Shown one piece after another: positions 24,001 through 33,351 of a stretch of DNA of 64,000 nucleotides; within the stretch, counting starts at the first letter, position 1; each line of letters begins with the position of its first letter. The position numbers and the translations under genes were made by a program. Under the pieces are notes generated by a model. The model had not been told where the DNA came from. It saw nothing but the letters and a program-made list of their open reading frames with translations, and made no database searches. Location of the stretch: contig CM082592.2 of assembly GCA_040954595.2 (NCBI GenBank), positions 6,944,001-7,008,000 of the forward strand, written 5' to 3'. The DNA is from Balanoglossus misakiensis (taxonomy: Eukaryota; Hemichordata).

Positions 24001-27000
24001 GAAAATTTTTCCACGAACGGACAGGTGTATCGTGTCTTCGTGTACGGATATGCATTCCAGGCTTCTTCTTCCACTCGGAGGGCGGACTTGGGAAGAATGG
24101 CACGGAACCAACCTGGTGGTGGTGGGAGGTGTCAAAAATTTAAATAATGATTTTATTAACCGCAAAGGAAATGGGTGAATGTATATGTGTGCTGTAAAAG
24201 TAAAACACAAGCCCATTGAGACCAGACCCTCCCCTCCCCATTTCCCTACACATGGATTCATCCATACCACTGCAAACAATGAGATCAGATCAAACCCTGG
24301 GGGTGTGTGGAACGACTCTGCATATGCTGATTTTTCAAATTGTGATGGAGAATTTGTTTCCACTTGGAAGAATGCATAACCACCAAATATTTCTTTGATT
24401 TTTTTCTGTGTGATGTGGTCAAACACAAATCATATTTATACATAACCAATGACAGAACACTGATTTGAATATAAGCTGGTATTCACCTGGTAAATGATTC
24501 CCGATGTGATATACTTTGTATGTGTACTGTCCTGAACCACCTGGTCCATTTGTGTAGGGTTTGTTTTCTAAAATTTCCACGCCACTTCCTTCACCTTGGC
24601 TTTCCTCCCGACTTTTTTTCTGAAAAAAAATTAACAACATTCAACGGCCAATCAGTGACATGCTCTATTCCCATAACTGAACGTTAACATTTTTAACGCA
24701 CTATGCACAGCCCAATCCGATCATGTTCCTTTTTATACAATTTTGATGAATATACACGAATACACTAACATGAGTTGAAATATTTTTCAATTTCTTGGCT
24801 CACAGATCAGAAACATTTATTTATATCATGGATCATGGGAGAGTTGTTTTTCAAAATGACACGATCTACGATCCAGCTTCCATGTCGTACGACTAATCAC
24901 TCGCAGATACGAGCTTTGAAAAAAATCCTGTCACATTCACACAAGTTAATTTGTCTTCTTAAGAAAAGCATGCCCTTGTTTATAAAACAAAATTTATCAC
25001 AAAATGTGATCAGGGTTCAGATGTTTTGCTCGTGATTATAATTAGACTCCGAAGTCGACATGTGATGGAAATGTTAAAGGGTTTCCCAGAGCCCACACTT
25101 ATTTGAGGCACAATGCCCACACACTGATCAGTTACCGAGGTTCTCGACCCGACAGTGCAATGTGCGTTGTGGTAAACAAGGCGAGGGTGAACGACCGTGT
25201 GAGCAGTAATCTGTTTAACATGGCATATATACATTGCATACGCTTGTGACTGTACACAGACAATTTCAGAGAAATCCATCAATACTCTGGAATCACCTGG
25301 TATTACAGACCCTCTTTTTTCTTTAATACAAAGTATCCTTGCCTATCTCAACAGTCAAGGACACTGCATAAATTACGTTACCTGCAACATTTCAATCACA
25401 GGTGACATTTGTTGACTTGTATTCTGAAATAATCTCATTATTGACACTTTCGCTGAAAAACCTGTCTTCCTTTATCAGCAGATTATCTGCTGCACGTATT
25501 GTGGATCTGACTGTTGTGACCGCGCAATATCCTTCAGCTCGTTATGAAATACTGAAAAACCTGTCCTTCTACGTGGGAGGGGGTGGCGTGGTACCTAATT
25601 AAGACAAATTTCAAATTCTACAAAATGTCAAATATAATTTTTCTTGTCTATGATGAAGGACAACTGTCTTATTACAGCCACTTTCTAAAGATCTACTGTC
25701 CTTGATGAAATGATGTTTAATGCAATTTTATAACGCAACGAATTACTCACTTCCTGTTCGTTCTCATGAAATAAGATTCGTGTCACCGTGAACACAAAAA
25801 CCTGACATGGAATTTCCACCACGGTCAACTTTGATTCCTCATCAAATCCATCAAATATTTATGCCCGTAAACTCTTTATGTGTGGATTTTGCAATTTAAT
25901 AATGTCTCCCCAGCTGGCACAGGTCGGCCATTACTGCCTTGACCTTTGCTGCGGAGAGGTCACACCGCTCCGAGTTAACGGCGTTCCTTAACATGCTGAT
26001 GAACTTGGGTTATTCCATAATCAATTCAATTAGCGTAACGTTACACAGGCTTTTAAAGTGCTGCCAGATATTTTGTCAAACTTGGAATCAATTTACATTG
26101 TGGTTGTTAAAGTTGTTCATGGCAGAAAAAGATGTGCATATAAAGTAGCAAGTGTACAATCTGCAGTAACTAGCAATCTGCAGGTTTATAGTCTGTAGTT
26201 AGTAGCCAGCTGCAAGTATTAGTCTCGGTTACCCAGACTCCTCTGCTTCTTCCAGACCCTCTTTTTGGAGGGCAATGGAAGAAGCAGAGGAGTCTGGGTA
26301 ACCGAGACTACTGCAAGTGTGTGCAAGGCTGCAAGTGTGTGGTCTGCAGTAAAAAAGGTCATGAACGGCCCAACAGAATACAACAGAAGACCTAGCTGCC
26401 ACAAACTGTCACGACTGCAAGATCCTTATACCTTCATTAAATCTCACCATACATGCATAACGAGGTTTCCGACACTCATTTAGAAAATGAAACCTGCTGC
26501 TTCGAATCCTGCTACAAAAACTGAATGGGAGAGTTTTAGCAAATACATATTTTTACAATATTTTATCGGATTCAGAACTAGATATACCGCTTTCAAGGGA
26601 CACTGGGCGAACAGAGCTGGAGGTATTTCACACATCACTTACGTTCGTTTACACATGATTTAACTTTAAGAACTCCAAATGTGTTGACAGCGCACACTCA
26701 ATGTAGTACCCAGACACATGAATTTTCAGTGGACGCCACATTCCAAATGCTCAATATCTATTCTATAGTTATGTCGTGTCAAAACTGAGGCCACATGGCA
26801 GTCGATTTGTGTGCATAGATTCTGACGAAGTGGACAAGACTGAATTAGCTGGTGTTGAAGGAAAGATGATAGGAATTTCTGTTTTCCTGTCCTGTACAAG
26901 ACATTATCACAATGGCATAAAAGAGTGGCCTATTATAGAAACTGTGTGTGTATATATATACCCTTTAATGGCAGCAGCTATATACAGTACATGACCCAGG

Positions 27001-27420
27001 ATTTTTATTTTTCGCTAATAAATGATGTTCTGATGTAAACTTTGGGTTTTCACATATGTTCTGTCCCAAAGGGACTATTGCTTTTCAACCAAGCTGGGTG
27101 TGTAGACTGAATGTTTAATGTCGCTCAAAGGGACTGGTTCAGGCCAGCTATAATGAATAAAATCGGTAATACAATTTGAATTTCTCTATGCGCAAAGAAA
27201 AACATATAGCACAAGCCATTCAGAGGGGAGCCTTCTCAATTCTACGGTATAACCTAGTGACAACTAAGTGCCCCCTCCCACGCTTTTTTAAAAAGAATTC
27301 TCTACAAAACTTGACCTTTGAACTTTAGGTAAATCTCATTACCTGTATCATGTAGAGCTGAGCTATCCGATACTCATCCACGCTCATCGGCAGAGCAATT
27401 CTATATTCTTTGATCAGCAT
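14790..27420 (-). CDS. PITPNM: Membrane-associated phosphatidylinositol transfer protein (RdgB/Nir family), complete, 20 coding exons
   Basis: Joining 20 exons, all with GT-AG borders and compatible phases, gives 1247 residues; human PITPNM1 has 1244. The family moves phosphatidylinositol and phosphatidic acid between ER and plasma membrane at contact sites during phospholipase C signalling. Residues 1 to about 260 are the START-like PITP domain. T59, K61 and N90 sit at the positions known to bind inositol phosphate in PITPalpha, with WNAYPY around N90 and FRYWGMQ at 204-210. Residues 345-351 (EFYDAQE) after an acidic DTDSSDD are a FFAT motif for VAP binding at the ER. A DDHD domain spans roughly 690-870. 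The LNS2 domain (about 1010-1140) lacks the first catalytic Asp of the lipin DxDxT motif. No membrane segment is seen. One gene stands where vertebrates have PITPNM1-3. The start follows an acceptor at 27475, and the CDS opens with MLIKEY as in vertebrates. Confidence 0.97.
15299..15427 (-). CDS. PITPNM: PITPNM coding exon 19
   Basis: Residues 1109-1151. End of LNS2: [17 protein letters not shown] and IFIVGK; phase 0 at both ends. Confidence 0.95.
15540..15723 (-). CDS. PITPNM: PITPNM coding exon 18
   Basis: Residues 1047-1108. LNS2 core: [18 protein letters not shown] and [14 protein letters not shown]. Confidence 0.96.
15893..16042 (-). CDS. PITPNM: PITPNM coding exon 17 (LNS2 start)
   Basis: Residues 997-1046 plus two bases. 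Contains [18 protein letters not shown]. Lipin-type phosphatases have DxDxT here, but the first position is Ser (FSIDGS), so LNS2 is expected to bind phosphatidic acid rather than hydrolyse it, as known for the family. Confidence 0.95.
16258..16406 (-). CDS. PITPNM: PITPNM coding exon 16
   Basis: Residues 948-996 plus two bases. Contains [15 protein letters not shown] and [12 protein letters not shown], leading into LNS2. Confidence 0.95.
16823..16939 (-). CDS. PITPNM: PITPNM coding exon 15
   Basis: Residues 909-947. Contains [10 protein letters not shown] and [16 protein letters not shown]; phase 0 at both ends. Confidence 0.95.
17134..17253 (-). CDS. PITPNM: PITPNM coding exon 14
   Basis: Residues 869-908. 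Contains [13 protein letters not shown], matching PREKWQRKRTQVK of vertebrates. Confidence 0.95.
18796..18944 (-). CDS. PITPNM: PITPNM coding exon 13
   Basis: Residues 819-868. End of the DDHD domain: [34 protein letters not shown]. It supplies an Asp, a His and an Asp in the expected order. Confidence 0.96.
19109..19234 (-). CDS. PITPNM: PITPNM coding exon 12
   Basis: Residues 777-818 plus one base. Ser/Gly-rich loop inside the DDHD region, poorly conserved; placed by phase and by flanking exons. Confidence 0.9.
19394..19564 (-). CDS. PITPNM: PITPNM coding exon 11
   Basis: Residues 720-776. DDHD domain: [20 protein letters not shown], then [12 protein letters not shown]. The Asp in [10 protein letters not shown] is probably one of the four residues that name the domain (inference). 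Confidence 0.95.
19750..20227 (-). CDS. PITPNM: PITPNM coding exon 10
   Basis: Residues 561-719, the largest internal exon. Starts [17 protein letters not shown], with a G-x-S-x-G arrangement at 565-569. A long disordered Ser/His/Pro-rich insert (about 580-690) follows, then the start of the DDHD domain ([16 protein letters not shown]). Confidence 0.95.
20508..20718 (-). CDS. PITPNM: PITPNM coding exon 9
   Basis: Residues 490-560. Contains [23 protein letters not shown] and EEGLGFNGQ, all conserved in the family; donor CAG|GTCAGT, phase 0. Confidence 0.95.
21138..21456 (-). CDS. PITPNM: PITPNM coding exon 8
   Basis: Residues 384-489. Contains [14 protein letters not shown] and the following helix and strand of the middle domain, matching ALFLILHSGNILD in human PITPNM1. 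Confidence 0.95.
21537..21570 (+). repeat. Dispersed repeat, copy 1
   Basis: Shares TTTCAAACGGTTGCATAT and further matching bases with 23283-23314 in another intron of the same gene. A dispersed family fragment, type unknown. Confidence 0.6.
21596..21694 (-). CDS. PITPNM: PITPNM coding exon 7
   Basis: Residues 351-383 plus one base. Acidic linker with TKWSSEEM, matching the TKWNSNDF region of vertebrate homologues. Confidence 0.92.
21833..21913 (-). CDS. PITPNM: PITPNM coding exon 6 (FFAT motif)
   Basis: Residues 324-350. An acidic DTDSSDD tract leads into EFYDAQ, with the final E made by the next exon. This is the VAP-binding FFAT motif of the family (EFFDAHE in human PITPNM1). Confidence 0.94.
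22050..22358 (-). CDS. PITPNM: PITPNM coding exon 5
   Basis: Residues 221-323. The first part ([13 protein letters not shown]) ends the PITP domain. The rest is an acidic, Ser/Pro-rich disordered linker. Confidence 0.94.
22765..23010 (-). CDS. PITPNM: PITPNM coding exon 4
   Basis: Residues 139-220. Contains KTGRGPL and [17 protein letters not shown]. The tryptophan pair that inserts into membranes in class I PITPs is Tyr-Trp here, as in vertebrate PITPNM1. Confidence 0.95.
23283..23314 (+). repeat. Dispersed repeat, copy 2
   Basis: Second copy of the sequence at 21537-21570, same orientation, with only a few mismatches over about 32 bp. Confidence 0.6.
23909..24112 (-). CDS. PITPNM: PITPNM coding exon 3
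   Basis: Completes codon 71 and codes residues 72-138. Carries [19 protein letters not shown], with N90 at the ligand-binding position of PITPs. Confidence 0.95.
   Translation of the reverse strand, partial: VGSVPFFPSPPSEWKKKPGMHIRTRRHDTPVRSWKNFLWKLKPNIFPIREQQKIHSNCRQRNLEIES
24487..24619 (-). CDS. PITPNM: PITPNM coding exon 2
   Basis: Residues 27-70 plus one base of codon 71. Contains [11 protein letters not shown], with T59 and K61 at the known phosphoinositide-binding positions. Confidence 0.95.
26220..26310. mobile_element. Perfect hairpin foldback element (MITE-like)
   Basis: Two perfect 35 bp inverted arms (26220-26254 and 26276-26310) surround a 21 bp centre that itself has a CCCTC/GAGGG stem with a T-rich loop. 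The arms begin TAGTCTCGG and end CCGAGACTA, fitting insertion at a TA dinucleotide. The flanks on both sides are related CTGCAAGT units, so the element appears to interrupt a degenerate short repeat. Lies in intron 1 of PITPNM. A hairpin-RNA locus is an alternative reading. Confidence 0.8.
27343..27420 (-). CDS. PITPNM: PITPNM coding exon 1
   Basis: Residues 1-26, start of the PITP domain; donor CAG|GTAATG, phase 0. The exon extends to about 27474 as 5' UTR, with acceptor GTTTCAG behind a T-rich tract, so at least one further 5' non-coding exon must exist upstream. Confidence 0.95.
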
Positions 27421-27474
27421 TTTTGCTGCCTGGGCCCTGCAACTCACATCAATACACCAGTCAGTTCTCGGGGT
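27421..27474 (-). promoter_or_regulatory. PITPNM: PITPNM 5' UTR segment with a start-stop upstream ORF
   Basis: Between the acceptor at 27475 and the main ATG lies ATGTGA (27449-27444 on the minus strand), a minimal upstream ORF of an ATG directly followed by TGA, 29 nt before the main start. Such elements can hold back translation. This depends on the acceptor being at 27475; a CAG nearer the ATG would place it in an intron. Confidence 0.55.
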
Positions 27475-30400
27475 CTGAAACGGAACAAAAAAATACACAA
27501 ACCAGGTTATTTATGTAATAAATATTCTTACAAATAGCCACCCACATTTAAAAATACATCAAAATGAAGAATTTCACCCAAAAGAACTGCTCTTTGATTG
27601 GAAGAAAAGGTAAAATGAGGAAACTGTTTAATGGAAATTGGAAACATTTCATTCAGTCTTATTGTATCTATAGGGTGGGGTAAAAGAAAATGAACATGGA
27701 ATACATCCTTCATCAATTTCACTCAATTATGTAAATTCATGTATGCTTTTTATACACAGTTATATATAAAGATGGTTATAAAATTTGAGTACTACATATG
27801 GTATATGTAAACAGAAATACAAGTCTTGCCGACTGTGTGTAATATTTCACCGAGCAACGGGTAACAAGCTAGTGTTCTAACAGCATTAGTGAAAACAGAC
27901 GGTGTGTACACACAATTCAAACACACAGGTCAGCAATATTGAATCAGTCTTCTGTTGCACAGCCGCGAGCAAAACAAATGAAGTGATCACTTTCACATCG
28001 ATTCAGTTCACAGTTGCACTCGGGGAAAAAATAGTGAAGACTCATGATTTTTAATGATTTTCTGCGCATGCTGGTAAGTCGAGCCAATTGTTGTTTTATT
28101 ATTCAAAAGAAGCCCAAACCAGAGCACAGAAGAAACACAAAATGTTCATTGAAATAATCTTCACACAACTGCACACTGATACAGTTCCATTTTTTTTTCT
28201 ATTCAAAAGGCGTGGGTGGACCTACATTCGAGAAAATACAGGTGAATCAGAAAGAGCAAAGGTGAGATGCATGAACGCAATATTGAAAATTTCTGAGAAA
28301 ACAGCTGATTTACTGTGATAAATTGCGTCTAGTCACACAACTGGCACTAATGTTTACAGTACACTGCTGTGTAGGTCAGTGTTAGTGCCGTTTGTGGATG
28401 TAGTCGGTGAACGCTGATATTCGAATACATCACTTCTTATTATGAGAAATGCCAAAAATGATTAAAACCCCTGTAACGGCAAAGTTATACGCATTTACGC
28501 TAAACGCTTGTATTATCTCACTTACGGAATGACGGTTCTCTGTTTCCCATTTAGAGTCAGCTGGCTTTTCTGATCATGGATGTATATGTTCTGATCAAGC
28601 GGAAGCTCTTTAGAAACTAAACGCAAACGATGGTGACCTGCGATGTGACCTTTGACCCCTGACAAAGCGAGTTTCACTGAATAATTTTTTTTCTTCACAA
28701 AACAGCCCACTCCTGATGACGGTAATTTACAATTGTGAATCATGGACATTTATGGATACCCTGGCTGTACAAGCAACAAAATGGTAGCAACCCAAAAATC
28801 TGAATAGGCCACAGGAGTCAGAATTATGACGGAAGAAGTCAAAGGTTAATGAGGAAACCAAGTACTAGTATAGTAGATACTACTGTGGTTAGGGGTCAAA
28901 GGTCAAAAGGGAAATCTAAATATGGCAAGATTACTAGATGCATTGAAACCAAGTAGTAATGTGGAAAAACACCAGAGATTGTTTCTTGAATTCTATGTAC
29001 AGTATAATTGCTCTTTACTGAACTGTTGCAATACAATTTTTCATTTTTATTCTTTGGAGAACGAATTTTGATTCTTGAATTTGTGCAATATATACGAGAT
29101 TGTTCCTTAATATTGTGCGAAACTGAAAACGGCAATTTTCACGATGAATGTCAGCCTCTAAATGACATCTTGGTTTCAAACTCGGGGGACCTCACCCCTA
29201 TTTCAGCGTTAATGGCCTTGTGGAATGAAACAAACATCCCATAACAAACTCTGTAATTGAGCGCGAGAGTGAAGTTGATTTTTGAAGTGCGGACGCGCAA
29301 CACGCACTGAGAGTGAACAGTTTTTATATGAGGCCGCCGCACGCACGCGATTTGTAAGAATTTGAGAGAACTTGCAGACTGTATAACATTTCTGATTGAT
29401 AAACTGTGGCACTTGAGCTGCACGTATACTTGCATACAAAGAAGAATAAAAATTTAGAATAATTTATTATACGTTCAATTTTACCAATCGTACATCCTTA
29501 ACATAAAACAGCTGCTCCGTAGCACATTATCACACCCCAAATCACAGACACTGCCACAGAACGCGGCAATCTTGACGCACCATCATAATAATCCTCCATC
29601 TCTTTTCTGCTCTGACACAAAGAAGTCAGACAGCCACACAATCGACATTGACTGATTAATACCATCAATTTTAATTCCTAAATACATCGCCCGGCACAAT
29701 GCAATCTCCCTCTCTTTTCTGTTTTCCCCTTCGATCAATTCCCATCATCCTTTGTTGTCGCAGACTAATAATGCCAGTTTTAACAGTGTCCGTTCACATA
29801 AGCCTCTTTTATCTTTACTGCATGACAGGAACGAAAAAGCAAAAAACTAATAATCGACTCATAACATTCATTTCTTCGTCCTCAAAGACAGAAAAATTTC
29901 CTGATCATAGAACGCTGTGTTCTCAATTGCGCATGCCATTTCGTTTCCCAGACACAGATTTCATTTTATTGCCGAAGAATGAGGCGCGTGTCTTGACAGA
30001 TATGTCGCTGTGGCCACATTTCAGAAATGCCGGTGAAAAAAAAACGTTATCTAGTATCTTTGTTGTTGTTTTTTTCTGGAGGGGAGGATTATCCTCACAT
30101 TATCTCTTTGCCACTCAGATGTGACAGGGTCAGCAGTTGCCATGGCGATGCTTTTGTCGTATAAGTAGGCTAACTGATTTGAAGCGCAGATGCATCTCAG
30201 TGCATGTACCCAAACAAGCTGTTAAACCTCAAATGGCCTTATATCTGACACAAAGTAATTTTCAATAAAAATTGAAAGCTTTTATATTTTAATCATTCTG
30301 TGTTGAATCCATTGTTGCTCTGTGGTATTTGTTACTAGTATTTTTTCCCCTTTGTAACACTGAAATTATCAATGTGTGTCATCTGTTCTGGGTTGTGGCT

Positions 30401-30519
30401 TCTTTTTCCATCAAATCTCATTTCCACAATAGACTTAAATTTCCCCCATTCAGAGACTACACACAAGAATTACGTTTTGCAACATACATGACTGAGATAT
30501 CTAACACTGTACATTGTCA

Positions 30520-30575
30520 AAGCAGACAATATATTAAAGGGACAAAGCAGACAATGTTAAAGGGACAATATACTG
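30520..30575 (+). repeat. Short repeat with TTAAAGGGACA units
   Basis: Two closely spaced copies of (A)TTAAAGGGACAA separated by GCAGACAAT. The same core TATTAAAGGGACA appears at about 46733-46745, and related CTTTAAAGGGG units at about 20770-20805. These look like ends of a dispersed non-autonomous element family. Confidence 0.5.
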
Positions 30576-33167
30576 GTACCCACCAGTTACTGAGTTAGGG
30601 TTAAGGTGAATGTCCAGGGGGTCACTCTCCTAGAACTACGGGCCATGTCGAAAGCCAAGTACGAGGTTCATAACATTTAGAATCATTAAAACGTGAAGCT
30701 ATGAGTACTAGGTAATAAATTCCTGATAGAAAAATCACGGTTGACCTTACAGCAGTCCTGCAAGGTCGTTTACGATGAGTAAATTTCTCTTTCAGCGCAT
30801 TCTCCAAACAGGTGCGGGCCAGGTGCACAAATGCCACAACCTTTAAACTTTGATTTGATGACCGAATATATCAGCTTGAAGGGAAACTCAACAGAGAGAA
30901 GAACGACTACCACCCATGCGTAGAATTTACCAAAGACAAATATGTAAATACTCTGACCAGATCACAACATTCTAAGTCATAAAATATGCGTGATATTTTT
31001 TTGTCTTGCGGCAAAGGGAAAGTACCTACGTCTTCTAAATCCACTCTGCATCGTGTGATGAGGGATTTACGAGGCTGTATCGGCTTAATTAGCAAGTAAC
31101 TCAACTCGCAGGATTTAAAAGAATGAGTGAAGATGCCAGGTGTCGCATTCTTGCAGTGATGGTAAATTAAATGCCCTGCATGTTCTATAGTACACCCACT
31201 GTTGTACGGTACAGCCACTGACATTCCATACCATTCATTCAGAACTCCTCAATGTTGGTATATTTTTAAACACTTTTTATAATAATGATATTGATAACAT
31301 GATGGATTTTTTCAACAGGTTAATATTTTTTATATCTTGACAAATTTATAAATTTAATATTTCTAATTTTTAACATCTAATTTTACTACAAGATCAGATA
31401 ATAATAATAAAATTAATAATCTGATTTTTTTTACCCTCCTACGACATTTCATACAACAAAAATTTCTTTCTATTTGAGTGCTGCCTACCAGTGACATGTA
31501 CAGCTGCCGTAATGGACCTTTGCTTGTTCGTGAGAGCAAATTTCTTGGTACATTAATTTCCACTTCCCTTTCCCAATATTCTTCCGCTGTGATGACGCCC
31601 ACGAGATTCAACCACCACACTCACGGAAAATTTGATTTCAGGCTGAATGGCGCAACTCGGAAAATGATTTTCAATGACGCCGATTGGGGGTGACGTCAAA
31701 CGTGTGTCCTTCATGAAGGGTTTACGCACGCCATGTAACGTGGTTGCTGCTAACGCCCCAATTGACATGCCGTCGTCGCAAAACCGCAACTCGCAGTACA
31801 CGGCAGAAAAATCATTATTCAATATTCGACGTTGTTCACGGTGCGTAGCTTGTGCTCGAGGATTCGATAACCAGTCATCCACGACAGTATTCTTGCCACG
31901 CTTTGGAACTCGGTTTCCCGCATCTAGATTTCTGTCTCAAAAGCCGATTTTTGTCGTGCAACCATTCAAAACTGTGGCAATTCTTAAAAGATGGGTTTGA
32001 GATGATTTAGTCTTTCTTGAGAGGTTGACTCGTTAAGGTGGTGTAGACATGCAGTTTTCTACTGAAAACCCTCCTGGAATCTGGTGTTCATCTTTATTAT
32101 TTATTAATAATCTCTAAAATCTAACGACAAAGTGTGATTGGACACAGCCGATCATGTGACACCCATTTTCTTGCATATAAAATTATTCTTGTCATTTTCA
32201 ATAACATGTACTGAGATCAAGTCACAGTCAACCAACGCATAAGTAATAGTTTCTGACATGCTGTTTTCCCCTTTTTTCATTTTTATTTTCTCTGGAGAAA
32301 CTTCGCAAGGGGTGAACACTTAACCTGTTACGACAGGGATCTCTTCTACCAGTAGACAGTGGAGATTTTTATGGATCAAATGAATGGCGACAGTGATGTA
32401 TTGAAATCCGCCCACACATACTTCGCAAACGACAAACTGCTTCTTTGTGAATGCAGCGCCTGTACCCCAGCAGGTTTTTCCGAGAATACTGTTGGAATTT
32501 TGTCGGCAGTCAGATTTGAGCTTGAAACTGACGTTCGATTTGCGCAGCGTTCTCAACCAAACAGGTCACGGTCAGAATTTTTGATGGATTGGTCCAGTGT
32601 ATACGCACACATTGCTGTCGATACAAGCAATTACGTACAATCACATCGAACAGTGTTGCAATACATAAGCATGGTGGCACGCAATGTTGAGCCATTGTAC
32701 TGAGACAAATTCGACATACTTCTCTTCAGATAGTTACAAAAAGAAAATCACTTATTATTTTCAACTCCAGAACACCTGGCTTGAACCCCAGAGGTGAATT
32801 CGACAAGTAAAAACGAAAATAATAGTGGCCTCATTTCAATAAAACTGCATAGACTTTTACTATCATTCCTCCCCTGAGGGTACGACTCTCAATATGTCAA
32901 TACCTTATACATGTTATATATCATATGGTGCATTCTGACCCAACAATCGCGGCAGTAATTCTATAGTTCGATCGTTCTACAAGCATTCACGATGTTGATT
33001 TTTATACTGTTCACATTATGGAGTTTATTGCTATTGTTTACCGCAGTTCACATCTAGGCAAACATACTTCTATTTCAAGGGAGATGTTATTTTCTGTGCC
33101 TTAAACTACTGAATAGCCACCATCTTGGGGCTAGTTCCTGCACGGTCATGAACACTTTTACTGTAAA

Positions 33168-33351
33168 CTTAAAGGTATACGGTCACCTCCAATTTACATA
33201 TCGCCATATATAGTTGAAATGGCGTATTTGAGCGTTCTAAAGAACGCTTTATTTTCGCGTGTGCCACCCACTGAAAATCTGTGATTGGTCAAATCTCGAT
33301 TTACCATGGTAACTGTGGCTAAATTTGTATAGGTGACCGTATACCTTTAAG
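33168..33351. mobile_element. Non-autonomous DNA element (MITE), about 184 bp
   Basis: Perfect 21 bp terminal inverted repeats at 33168-33188 and 33331-33351, starting CTTAAAGGTATACGG. The interior holds a perfect palindrome at 33231-33248 (AGCGTTCT, AA, AGAACGCT) and other paired segments. It has no open frame for a transposase. Perfect terminal repeats suggest recent activity. Confidence 0.85.
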
